DNA of 64,000 nt, taken from NCBI GenBank assembly GCA_035048815.1, contig JAUCBN010000023.1, positions 1,619,501 to 1,683,500 on the forward strand, read 5' to 3'. The position numbers and the translations under genes were made by a program. The DNA is from Abelmoschus esculentus (lineage: Eukaryota; Streptophyta; Magnoliopsida; Malvales; Malvaceae). Shown piece after piece: positions 24,555-36,667 of this stretch; the first letter of the stretch is position 1, and each line of letters starts with the position of its first letter. Below the pieces are notes generated by a model. The model worked only from the letters and a program-made list of their open reading frames with translations, had not been told where the DNA came from and did not search any database.

Positions 24555-27500
24555 CTAAAAGAAACTGCTCTTCTTCAAGTTCTGGCTGACCTTCCCTAGA
24601 GACGAGGCCGTTGAATGCATCAGAGAATTCACTTGACTTTCCTCACTCTTATGGTCTGCATGGACCCCAGAGTTGTTATCGGTTGATGTGACCTCCGGCA
24701 CCGGGGAGAGCGATTTAGTGCCATGTGCTTTAGCCGGAAGCACTGCCTTTGAAATCGATTGGTTCTCAACTACATCAAACTTCACCTTGTTTCTTGTCGA
24801 GGCTCCTTTATCACTGGACATGTATCTCTTCACAGGAGCAGTAGGTGACTTTGGCTTTCCAGGACGTGCGGTTCTCTCGTCCGACCCCTTCACTGATATC
24901 TCCTTCCCTATGAGTGTAGACGTAAACTTCGACCTCCTTTGCGCAGAAGAAACAGTTCTGGCCTGGAAATCACATATAAACACAACGCATTAGCATTAGC
25001 ATTAGCAGTAGCATCTAGGAATGCTTTGACTTCATACAACATCGTGTTTCGGTTACCTCGGAGCTTTTAGTATCATCATTAAGCCGTTGATATGCCTCAG
25101 GCTTGGGAGAGATTCCAAATCTAAGCACTTTTGTCTTTTGAGATGGTGTAATGCTCCTGAATTGTTCTACTTCAGCTTCTTTCTTCTCCAATGCCACCTT
25201 AAGGTTTGTTATCTAAGATAGATGGGAAAATACTTAACAAAGATTTGTTGCATTTGGAAACAAACCAGAAGAAGGTCATCCATTAAAAGAAAAAGGAGAA
25301 AAAGGAAACTTAACCTCTTCTTTTAGTTCCAGTATGTCACCAGTTTCTTTGTTGGATCGAGCTGCCCCGAGTTCTATCGAGGCAACTCTTTCGGCAAACT
25401 TCAATGTGCTAACCGTCTCTCCAATGGCATCGGGTTCAGGACTTATATGTACAAGCATTAGAGTCTTAGCATGCCCACCTATCATATACAGAACCAAAAT
25501 GTTGAAGAAAGGAGACGAGAAAAGAGAGCTGAATACAGGAAAGGATCAATGCACCTAAAGAATTCTGCAATATTTGTGTAAGCTTGCTGTTTCTATAAGG
25601 AATATGTGTGCTCTTCTGTGCAAGAGCTGAGATGACATCTCCGAGTGCAGAGAGTGATTTGTTGATATATTGAGCTTCCTTCAGCCTGTCGCCTTGAACT
25701 TTCGATTTATCCACTCTCTCGCTCCCGGCCAAGTCCACCAAATTGAGGGAACCTTTGAAAATCGACCCGGAAACTATTTCTTTTCCATGAACATGAACGG
25801 TCAAAATGCTGGCAAAAAGAAGGATGTAGATATAATCCATGCTTAACGAACGAATTCAACTTGATTAACACAATGTTCCTGGATAAAGTTCTACCTATGA
25901 GAACGGCTGCTTCGCTCGTTAAACGCAGTTGGACCTACGATACGGTTCTTTTGGCCGATTCTTATCAGATCAAGAACATCTTGAGTACTAGAAACCGGAA
26001 CCCAACTTGCATCAGGAACAGTAAGGCCATTCAGTTGTGTATTGTTATATATATCTAATGTAACATGTAGTTATGGTCACCTTAGCCTGAAGGGAAAACA
26101 GAGTCCAAAAGGAGAAAGAAAGCAAAATTCAAAAGGATATCTTTTAGTAGAGCCATCAATTACTAGCAAATCTCTCACTTGCTCATTGTAGATTTCAATC
26201 ATTTGGACCCCAACTTTGTATTCTATGACATCTGCTCTTGTCTTTGATATTTGGAACACGTCGCATATAGCTCGAAAGTTCACACCCCATGTCTCCTTCG
26301 TGTTCAAGTCATACCCGCTCTATCAAATACACAGAAAGTTTGGTAACATGTTTATGTTTATACATCTGACTGATATAAATTTCTTGAGTATCCGAGCAAT
26401 ATGCAGATAGTAGTATCATCAAAAGGCATTCATTTTACCATGGTATATGTCTTGCCCGATCCAGTTTGGCCGTATGCGAAGATGCATACGTTATAACCAT
26501 CAAGTACGGACCTGATCAATGGTTCAATGTTTGCGTATACTTGTTCTGCACATATGGAAGAAGAAGCATGAATGATCACCTTTAGCTCAAGGTAGGAAAC
26601 CTTCTATACACTTGCATCCATGGAATATATTATTGACGTTAAATCGAAATATGGAAGAAGAAAATCGAGAAAGTACCTTGAGAAGAATTCGGTCCAAACA
26701 CTTTGTCAAATGAGAATACTTTTTTCGAATCTTTGCCTTTTCTTAACGAATTGACAATGAGAATGCTTCCGTTCTCTCCAATATAGTCTACAGTCGATTG
26801 ATCCTTTGCTTCTCCTGGTAAAAGTGGCCTTACTCTGCAGTAGATTCTTATTTTTCCTGCACAAAAGTCATGATAAATAAGAGCTCTAGCTCTCACGGTT
26901 GTCCGATTTAGTTTTTAACATCAATAATATAGACTATGCACCTTTGAGGTCTAATACTTCATTGAACAGCATTTGATTTTCTTGTAGGATCTTGAGGTAA
27001 GAAGAAGATGCCACTTCGAGATCGCTGACATGATGCTCTAAGGTAACAGGAAAAGGTAATTCCAGTCAATGGAAAATGTACTATTTTCATTACTGGTGTA
27101 GTTCAATGGTGACAAGCTCGGAAAACCTTACCTATTCTTTTAATGTCTGACTCCCAAGATGAATGGAACTTTCTAACTTCTAATCGTGTTTCGCAAAAAA
27201 ACAATTTAAGATCCTAAAAGTTTCCAAAAAAGGAAGCTGCAGGAGTTATAAACTAAAACTGGTACTATATTTTGCAATTCTGTACAGATGTAGTTTGGAG
27301 GGAACTTTCACCTCAATGTGTCTCTGTATAAGATCAGAAAGTATTTCGACACGGCCAGGATTACGAGAAACACTATTGAGAATAACCTCATTGTTGCCAA
27401 TACAGATTAGAGCTTTGGAGACATCAGTTGCTGCCTGCAGGTTGCTTCTTTTGTCTATATAATCTGAGGTAGCTGCTATGAAATCGGATTTAGACACAGG

Positions 27501-28672
27501 ACCGTCATCAACTTTCAGCAATTTCTTCAAGAATAGTCCAAGCTGTAAATAAGGTAAAGATATCAATATCCTCACATTAAATCAGCATTGTTATTAATTT
27601 TATGCTCGAAAGTAGGATACGATGCTAACCTTGATTCCTTGAGAAACAAGAAGTGTTGAGAAGTCGTTAACTACCTTGCTGAGGAAAGAATCAATCACCT
27701 ACAAAGACTCAGTGAGTCATACATATGATCATATGGAATCACATACAACAAGAGTTCAAACTTATTGCTACTTGCTATTAAGAAATGTAAAGTGAAAATA
27801 TGATGGACCTTACCTACCATTGCATTCAAGGGAAACTCTCCATCCATGTAACCATCTGTAAGATACGCCTCGAGAATCCAAAGGCTGAAGCGATCGAAAA
27901 GGAAAGTTAGAGCATTGACTGTTTTGGATTCTTCAATGGAGGCATCGTAGAAAAGCTGGATAAAGTCTCGTAGCTGCTCATATTTCGATAATTCCAATCC
28001 TTCCCCGGTTTCATCATCAGGTCTTTCGGTTGCAAAACCAGTAAAGGCATGTTGTAAATCGTTTGCAGAGGATTTGATCTTTACAGTTCCACCATATGTC
28101 CAAACCCCAACTCCACCTGCTTTCTTCCACTCATGATATCCTTTCAGGCACAGAATGCAATCCACCACTTTATTTATCGAGCCACCCTGCACATTTTGAT
28201 CAAGGTTTATAGCTCTGGTGTAAACGTGAATTACAGGTAAAGTGCAACATTTTTCTAAAAAATCGAAACCTTTTCCAAATCTGATACTTCAAAGGCTAGG
28301 AGTTGCTTATCTTTAACTGCTGCTAGAAAGTTGTTCATGTTCTCGGAAACTTGATTCTTGACCTCTTCTGTTAATTGATTAGAAGAAGTCATGGAAGTTT
28401 TCACCACCTACATTTATTTTATTTTCAAAAAGATCAAAGAAATACTTTTCAGGTTCTGATACCAAGATAAAGGGAGAAATGATATCACTAGTTCGAATTA
28501 CAGTGTACCTTAGGAACAGCACCAGCACTGACTTTGTTGAGAATGTTGCAAAGAATGAATCCATCGTAAAGTGCACGGCGAAATTCTTCTTCAGTGGGTT
28601 CTTTGGGCAGGAATTCTAATGCAACTTGATCCATCTGCCTTATCCACTCAGCTGCTTGGAACCTCCTTGAAG
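24555..28672 (-). CDS. Kinesin-14 with N-terminal calponin-homology domain (5' exon not found)
   Basis: Minus-end-directed microtubule motor of the plant CH-domain KIN-14 group, which also binds actin. Fifteen exons, read downward: 28672-28509, 28407-28270, 28186-27818, 27698-27630, 27542-27312, 27213-27132, 27037-26942, 26856-26677, 26545-26439, 26319-26141, 26059-25895, 25808-25555, 25478-25315, 25212-25057, 24962-24555; all phases agree, giving about 919 residues. The CH domain spans exons 1-3 (AAEWIRQMD to GGVGVWTYGG). A helical region follows, then the kinesin-14 neck (LDLKGKIRIYCRVRP), P-loop GQTGSGKT, switch I NERSSRSHS, switch II DLAGSE, and a basic Ser-rich tail. The motor intron 26060-26140 begins ATATCCTTTT and ends AC, a U12 AT-AC type. 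Exon 28672 opens in the middle of an Ala codon, so an upstream coding exon of roughly 40-50 residues is expected. None is recognisable before the LINE-derived frame at 28892-29710. Confidence 0.9.
26060..26140 (-). other. U12-type AT-AC intron in the kinesin motor domain
   Basis: On the minus strand the intron starts ATATCCTTTT, an exact match to the U12 AT-AC donor consensus, and ends GTTAC. A branch-like CCATAAC lies about ten bases before the acceptor. Only this joint gives the expected protein: STK, then R split AG|A, then LDIYNNTQLNGL. No GT donor is available at the exon end. Length 81 nt. Confidence 0.85.
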
Positions 28673-28891
28673 CTGATCAACATACAGCAAAAAATTTAAC
28701 TACATTTTTCAAAAAAAGATTATAAAAAAACTAACTGGTTGGTTGAAAGTTTATGTTTCAATGACCAGTCCAAGTTGCTCTAGGAGCACATAAGATAAAC
28801 CCTCCTAATAAGTATGTTTTTCAGAGTTCAAACTTGTGTTCTCACCCTTATGAGACGAGGCTACTACAGCCTCGACCGATTGGTACAGTTC

Positions 28892-29710
28892 TTACAGAAA
28901 CAGGACTATTTTAGAGCCAACAAAAACAAAGGTGACCCTACCCATGACTTGCTTGGTTTTATGAGGAGCTTTTTCCATTTCAGCTAAGGCCTTTATGGAA
29001 CTGACACTAGGATTGGCACGCATCCATGGACCATATTTCGGCAACGAAGGATCTGGAATGGACATCACGGTGTCCTTGACACAGTGAGCTTCTACATGGC
29101 CAACACAGCCACATTTGTAGCAGAAATCTGCTAAATGTTCATACTTGAAAGAGACCCATATATTAGATTTTCCAGCTCTGGAAGCCCAAAACCCTGAAGG
29201 GAGTGGCTTACTAACATCTATTAGTACCCGAATTCTGAAGAAACCCCTTCTTATTCCATGTGAAGAAATGGGATCCTCGATCTCCAACACCCTGCCAATC
29301 TGATCACCAACCTTTTTTGCATTTTTGGGGCTCATTTGGTCCAATGACAGGCCATGGACCTGTACCCAGTAAGGCACTTGAGAGAAATCCAGCTCTTCTA
29401 GAGTAAGCCCTGGTTGCCATCGGTGCAGACATATGCAATAGCCCATTACTGACCATGGCCCTTCCTCCAAGATTTGCTCAGCTGCTCTTGCTTCTTTGAA
29501 GGTGAACAAGTAGGTGTTCTCGGATAGTTCGGTAATGGTGAAATCTCTCCATTCTCCCCACACTCTTCTGAAAACACCCTGAACCCCTCCTTTGCTAAGT
29601 GGCTTGTCTGCTATGATTTTCCCTACCAGAGCTAACCTTCTTCCATCTAACTCTCCTGCCTCACTTTCATCGAGGGTCAAAACTTTCCCTTCTATCCAGG
29701 CTGTTTCCAT
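28892..29710 (-). pseudogene. LINE ORF1-like fragment: DUF4283 plus CCHC zinc knuckle
   Basis: A single 272-residue frame. Residues ~25-165 have the look of DUF4283, the nucleic-acid-associated domain of plant non-LTR retrotransposon ORF1 proteins (WSVMGYCICLHRWQPG, VPYWVQVHGL). A zinc knuckle C-x2-C-x4-H-x4-C lies at 197-210 (CYKCGCVGHVEAHC), followed by the YGPWMRA motif usual in these proteins. No reverse transcriptase follows; instead the kinesin exons begin 220 bases downstream on the same strand. It is therefore a 5' part of a LINE, truncated at its 3' side, or a captured ORF1 segment. The frame is intact, suggesting a fairly recent arrival or constraint. Confidence 0.8.
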
Positions 29711-30780
29711 AGTGTTATCAAATCAAACAGGAGTAAGAGAAGAAGATGAAGAATGTGATGATAGATGGATTTGAGAGAAATTATGGTGGTAGTAGTAGGA
29801 CATGGTGTATGGTATCCACCATTAGTTGCAATGTCCATTGCTTTACACCAATAATGACATTTATAGAATTGATAACTCCATAATTCTCGAACCATAATGT
29901 TTCCTGTAATAACACTAGCAATCTAGAACAACCAGAAGCTGACAGTCACAGAAGAATAAAGGGTTTACAGACATCAACATTAACGATTAAAACCACTAAT
30001 CTTCCAATGGAAACAATTTAATCATGACTTGGATTTTTGTTATTTGATCTACACGACATTAGTAATTGCCATGTAGATATATTATTTAGGTTTGAAGGTA
30101 CCCTGGGGTTCAAAGGTAGGTGTCCTTTATCCATTAATAGATAAATTGCCATGGGCTCCATGCAACCAATAGCCTATACTTTTGTGGATTTTTCTTTCTT
30201 TTTTTCTCCCTTTCGTTTCACTCCATATGCCCTTTTCTCCTGTATTCTTTTTGTTCCTGATTGGAAATCCTGTGGAAAAAAATTGGCATTTTCTCAGGCA
30301 AGAATGCCCCTGAACCTGGGGGGAAGAAACCACGAGGGTCGGGAGGGGCAATCTCGTAAAATAAGTTATAAAACATGAATACTTAAATTTAATATAGTAT
30401 CACGTATATAATATGGATTCGTATTAAAAATATATTAGACATGACTTAGATATTTTTTAGTCTTTTGTCTCTCTAATTTTTCCTATTATTCTATATTTTT
30501 TGTTTTTTATATATTATTTTCTCCATAAATCAACTATAAGTATATATATAAATACGATATCACACTCGTATAAATTTTATATAACCCTTTATAAAAAAAA
30601 TATTTTATATTTATCTTATCTTAACCGTACCTTATGATTTTAAGAAAATTATCTTTATATATGAATCTGTATTAATAAAATACATAGGAGAGTGTCACTG
30701 CTAAATATTTATTTTTAAAAATATACAACCAACGGAATACTTAATTAATTAATTAATTAATTTATATGGTTGAGTTCTTA
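29711..30780. other. Intergenic DNA between divergent transcription units
   Basis: No gene is recognised. It contains the expected region for the missing kinesin first exon, but I could not find a fitting donor and reading frame. A TTAA-type run lies near 30740-30760. Confidence 0.45.
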
Positions 30781-30785
30781 AACTG

Positions 30786-30793
30786 TATAAATA
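30786..30793 (+). promoter_or_regulatory. TATA box of the uridine kinase-like gene
   Basis: TATAAATA, followed about 35 bases later by a pyrimidine-rich ACCTCCACCACCTC leader. It sits at the expected place for a first non-coding exon ending at 30900 (AAATCAG|GTAATT). Confidence 0.55.
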
Positions 30794-31591
30794 CCTCTAA
30801 ATTGGTTCTCTGTCCTTGACACCTCCACCACCTCTTTCTCTCACTCCCAAAAGAAGAAAGTGAAGAAATTCTCTCTTCCTCTTAGTAGTCATTAAATCAG
30901 GTAATTTAATTCAATAATCACCATTTTTTTCTGGATTAACTGATCTCTATTCAATGTTAAATTGATTTTTGTTCTTTTATTTTGGTATTTCTAGTTCTTT
31001 CCAGAGGTGCTAGATTTAGTTTTCGTCGGTGATCTTCATGGGGGAGTGGATAGATTTTAGCTTCACGTTATTGAAGTATTATGTTATAATTGGGAGCTAA
31101 AACCTGTTATTTTCTTGGTAATTTTCACTTGAAATGGTGTTTGAGTATTGCTCTGTTTTGTTGTATGGGAGATTGATTCACATGGCAATACCAAAAAGGC
31201 GGTGCCTTTATTTTACTGTTTTTGATTGGCTGGAATTCCTTGAAAATATGATTTGTGGTGCTTGTTTGTAGTAACAAAGAAAGGAACTTTACTGGCTTTC
31301 TTTTCCACCATGTTTCTGCTTCCAAATGATTGTTTGAAAAAGGGATAATTTTTATTTGGTAATAAGCAGAGAGCTTTGCTTCCCTGTGAAGTTAAGGGAA
31401 TTGCTGCATCTATGAATGCTTTCATTCTTCTTGGAAAGGAGAAGAATAATATAATAAGATAGGATTCAATCAAGCTTGTGTCCATGTTGGATTTAGCATC
31501 TATGTCATTTTTATGGCCTCATACACTTGTTTTCTCACTTGTAAGTTTGATGCATAGGTCATAGCGTATAGGTTCTAGATCAGTGGAGGAT

Positions 31592-34500
31592 ATGATAGAG
31601 GCCTCGTCTGGAGTCCACTTTTCTGGGTTCCGTATGCAAGGTTTTGAGTTGAGGAATATTGAGAAGCCTACAACCACACCATGTGCTGAAAGTCTGCACA
31701 AACAACCTTTTGTTATTGGTAAGTTTGAGCAAGGGTTATTAACATATTACTCACACTTTGGTTTTGATGAAATATTGATTAGAAGTAGTGGTGAGAATAT
31801 TTGAATAAGAATGCTGAGAAGAAAAAAACATGATGGCCGCATCAGCTCTGCCCCAACCTAAACATCAAGAATGGATCTTTTAGTTTCACCCTGCTTGAGA
31901 CAGTCATTTTGTGTATAAAATATAATGCGCTTTTCTTTAATTTGTTTGAATTAAAGTTAAGAAACTACATACATGCACTGAACTAGTACTTATTCGGTAC
32001 TAGTTTGGTTATTACATTGGTTTCTTTCAATTATATTACGAGTTATTTTTCTTTTCTCTTTATGATTTTCATTTTTATCTAACTCATCATGTTATTTTGC
32101 GAGTTAGGGGTTGCTGGGGGAGCAGCATCTGGTAAGACTACAGTCTGCGATATGATTATTCAGCAACTTCATGATCAGCGGGTAGTATTAGTTAATCAGG
32201 TACATTTTTTCTGAGTTGCAAATCTGGATTTTGTTAAGGGTTACTTTGAGATTCGAAGTGAACTTGTAGGTTTTATTCACATGAATTCTCAAAGTTGAGT
32301 AATTGAAGCTCTGCAAGGTGTATGGAACTTGAAATGCAGTCTTCCCCTGTCTTCTGTTCTGGAATTTATTTTCTGCTTAAATTCGCTTTAAAATTGAGTT
32401 TCCGAATGTTTCATTCAGTCTATTGGTTCTTTTGTTGACCTAGCTAAGAGGGTGAGAATGGATCATTAGCTTAATTTTCTTCCTGTCTTAAATTGGTCAT
32501 GCATTAGTGGATTATGAATTTGTTGGTCCTTATTCATACAAAATAAACAAAGAGAGGGTTGGTTCTTGTCATTTGAACATCATTTGGGAAGGAAAATTTT
32601 CAACATTTTCATTTTACCTCTTCTTAAGCACTCTTTTCTACACTATTACAAACAATTGGTCTCGTTTTGGTTAGAGTTTTAACATGAACAATGTACCAGG
32701 ATTCCTTTTATCACAATCTCACTGAGGAGGAACTTGCTAGGGTTCATGAATACAATTTTGACCATCCCGGTGAGAATATTTCTATAATATAGATCCTAAA
32801 TATTATGAAAACCATGACATGCTCAATTGTTATGCTTATTATTTGACACAAATTCGTACTCTCTCTCTTTCATCTCTACCTAATGTTCAGCAAGTGTTTT
32901 CTATGTTTTGTCTTGGTAACAAGGGCACTCTCTGAAGTTTATTTGTCTTATTCTGAATTTTGCGGCATTTGATATTATGTATGCACATCTGTTTAACTTT
33001 GAAATATTTAATATGTTCTGAGAGAATTTGAGTTTTATTAATGAGAAAGCGTCAAAAGGCATCTTTTCACCAATTGGTCTTTAGGAGATGTCAATGTTTT
33101 GTGCACAAGACATTTGATTCCACTTTATGTTTCCTTTGACTTTTATTGGCACAATGTTGTTCCTTCCTGCAGATGCATTTGACACAGAGAAATTATTAGA
33201 TTCTATGGAAAACTTGAGGCATGACCAAGCAGTAGATATTCCAAACTATGATTTCATGAGTTATAAAAACAATCTTTTTGCTGCAAGAAGGGTAAGGTCT
33301 CACAATGTTCAAATGCATGTTAATATGACATGGACCATGGTTATTATATCTTGGAGTTGGGCACCTATTGTTTGAAGGGTTCCCCAAAATATTATCTTTA
33401 ACATGTTACACTGACTCCAATTTTTAGATCATCTTCTACCTTCTTAAGTACGTAGAATTCAATTATATTTGTTTATATGTACAATGTCCTAGCTTTTAAC
33501 ATCTTCTAAAAAATGGTAGACAGAGAATCTACCCAAGTCTATAATGGTAGACATGTCCTTTAACAGCCCTTAGTTAAGTACCTAGAATTCAACTATAATT
33601 TCAGGTCATTTGGTGTTTTGGACGGGTAGAGCCGTAGATCTTCTCATTGTTATAATGTTTCTGCAGGTTAATCCCTCAGATGTTATAATTTTGGAAGGGA
33701 TTCTCATTTTTCATGATCCTCGTGTCAGAGAATTGATGAACATGAAAATATTTGTTGATTCAGGTTAAATAATTAAACTTTTTTCTCAGTTCTTTGGCTG
33801 ATCAAATTTGTTCACATGTTCCATGTATCTGGCATGAATTCTTCTTTTTAAATGTCACCTAAATTCTGTTGTACACAATGAACTTATGAAGTGATGCTAT
33901 GATAATGTTGATTGTGGTATAGTGATTAGTTTTCTGACCTCTCAATATCGCTTTTCTTCTTTTGAAAAATATGTACCTCCCTATAATTAGGAGAATTTAG
34001 GTTGGATGTACTGCATTTTATCAGTATACATCACTTAAATCACAAGACTGTTTTGGTTGCTGTACTATTCATAATGCGGATGCAATGATACTTACTGCTA
34101 TGGAAAAAACAACCGCGACTTATTTATTATTTAGTGCTGAAAGCTTTAAGTAAATAACATGCGTATATTAGGAAATGTATCATTTATATTGCCTATTTGT
34201 TGGTACTAAGCTGGACAGTTACTACACAATGTAAAATTTTCAGTGCAGATGCTGATGTACGTCTGGCAAGAAGAATAAGGCGTGATACTGTTGAGAAGGG
34301 CAGAGACATTGGTGCAGTCCTTGATCAGGTCTAACCATTCTTCACCACTTAAATTTACATGAAAATTTTGTTTCTTCGATGCAAGAAATATTGGGCGTAA
34401 TAATTTATGATCTTTTATTTTACCATTCTCTAATGTTTCAGCTTTCTCTTCTTTTGTAGGTGCTTATTTTCAGCTGACATTTACATGCATTTAATTTTTA

Positions 34501-36667
34501 ATGCAGTATTCAAAATTTGTGAAGCCTGCTTTCGATGACTTTATACTTCCAACAAAGAAGTATGCAGATATTATCATTCCCCGTGGGGGAGATAATCATG
34601 TAGCAATTGATTTGATTGTGCAACATATAAGGACAAAGCTTGGTCAGCATGAACTCTGTAAAATCTACCCAAACTTATATGTCATTCAATCAACCTTTCA
34701 GGTATAACTTTTTTTTTTGTTTTCTTGAATTAACTAAGGGTGTAATACTTTTTTCTGCATCTATTGAGCCCAATTAACTACTTGAAAAAGATCCACATAC
34801 ATTTGTTAAAAGAACGTGATTTTTTTTCATGCAGATACGAGGCATGCATACCCTCATTCGTGATTCTCAAACAACAAAACATGACTTCGTTTTTTACGCT
34901 GATCGTTTGATTCGTCTGGTGGGTATATTTTGGCTTAGATACAATTTTATCTTTGTTAATGTAATGCCACAAAAATGGCCTTTTGGTTTCAGTCATTTAA
35001 GATCGTCTTTTCTAGGTTGTTGAACATGGGCTGGGACATCTGCCATTTACAGAAATGCAAGTGATCACTCCAACTGGTAAGTGGATGTTACTTCATCTAG
35101 TTCCGGACATTATGGAAAGTATTATTTTTGTTTATCACATCATTGTTATATTTTTTGTCCCACCGATATTACACTTCGTTAAGGTTGTCTGTCATCATCT
35201 GGTTCTAAAGTTCTCCGGAATTGAATTCTCTACTTTCTAATACAGTTTAGCATGTGGATGATTGCAAGTCGCTTCTAATGTTCTAAGTTGTCATGGTTAT
35301 TAAATTCATTTTCTTACCCAATGCTACTTAGTCATTATTATTAATATTGGTGTTATTGTGGATGCAGGGTCTGTATATACAGGAGTGGATTTCTGTAAAA
35401 GGTTATGTGGTGTTTCTGTTATTCGGAGGTATAACTCTGGTCCCAAATATTAAGGCAATGATCAATTATTCCATGTTTAGCATGATTTAAAACTTTCTTG
35501 GGGATATTTGAAGGAGGTGGTATATTTCTAAAGAGGTAAATCATAGGGAATGATGGTCAGAAATTGATCAATGATGACTTTGGTGGTGGAAAATTCATTA
35601 CATTGTGGTGGTGTCATAAGAGTAAACCATAAATACTTTCTACGGCCATTGACACGTGAACTTAAAGCTAATACGATTGTAGTTTACTGTGGTTAAGTAG
35701 TTGTGATTGCTTTTCCAATAAAATTTGATCTATAATGGTTGCTAATTATTGATATATGTACCACACACTCTTTCTATACATGACCTTTATTTTAAACCAT
35801 TAAACTCTGATCTCCTTAAACTAAACTAAACTAATTCTAGTGGTGAGAGTATGGAGAATGCGTTGCGAGCATGCTGCAAAGGTATCAAGATTGGCAAGAT
35901 TCTCATTCACAGGGAAGGTGACAACGGTCAGCAGGTTTGACAACACTCTACTACCTTCCAGATGCCAAAAGTTGTGTTGTTTTGCTTCTTTGCTTACTTC
36001 ATTCATGTTTCGATGATTGAATAGCTTATTTATGAAAAATTACCGCAAGACATCTCAGAGAGGCATGTATTGCTACTGGATCCTATCCTAGGCACAGGTT
36101 CGTTCTGTTCACGGTTGAGAATCATCTTCTGTTATACATGCATGTTTTCCGTTTTCTTATTTTCGATTATGATTTGGTTCACTTGCTTGATGAATTTAGT
36201 CACATAGTTTAAGAGCTAGTAGTTTGATCCCGACATTTTAGTTTAACTCAACGTCGCAATCCTGTCGTTTAACATCCTGATAACGTTTCTACAGGCAATT
36301 CAGCTGTTCAAGCTATTTTGCTACTCATAAAAAAGGGTGTACCCGAGTCCAACATCATATTTCTCAACCTCATATCTGTAAGTTATTGTCGGTACAAGCC
36401 GTTTTGAATAGATTACAATCTCCATCTCTTGTGGCTTTCCTCTCTTAATATCTGTTTAATCACCAGGCACCCCAGGGTGTACATGTAGTGTGCAAATGCT
36501 TCCCAAGAGTAAAGATTGTGACATCTGAGATTGATATCGGTTTAAACGAAGATTTCCGTGTTGTCCCCGGTATGGGTGAGTTTGGAGACCGATACTTTGG
36601 AACAGACGATGATGATGATAACCAGCAACTGTCAGCCCCTACGCAATCGTCCGATCAGAGCAGCTGA
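31592..36667 (+). CDS. UKL: Uridine kinase-like / uracil phosphoribosyltransferase fusion protein
   Basis: Pyrimidine-salvage protein with a uridine/cytidine kinase domain joined to a UPRT-like domain. Fourteen coding exons: 31592-31718, 32108-32199, 32700-32769, 33173-33291, 33667-33763, 34249-34328, 34507-34701, 34835-34918, 35016-35076, 35368-35428, 35841-35934, 36025-36097, 36295-36377, 36467-36667; phases agree, giving 478 residues. A non-coding first exon (to 30900) is spliced to 31584, which makes ATG 31592 (MIEASSG) the first start. Walker A GGAASGKT lies at about 46-53; DSFY and the DRxxR-like RLARRIRRDT stretch fit the kinase. The UPRT half has the PRPP-binding LLLDPILGTGNS near 376-387 and a C-terminal VVPGMGEFGDRYFGTD. 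The tail is Asp- then Ser-rich. In plants these fusions show uridine kinase activity; UPRT activity is disputed. Confidence 0.93.

Noticed and set aside
25334..26058. Plus-strand frames across the kinesin motor exons
   Set aside because: Complementary shadows of conserved minus-strand exons.
26077..26140. Reading through the kinesin exon past 26141 (YPFEFCFLSP)
   Set aside because: The frame leaves the conserved motor sequence exactly at ATATCCTTTT; the AT-AC splice restores it.
31038..31100. ATG in the first UKL intron as an alternative start (MGEWIDFS)
   Set aside because: Lies inside the 5' UTR intron and ends in a stop without joining the conserved frame.
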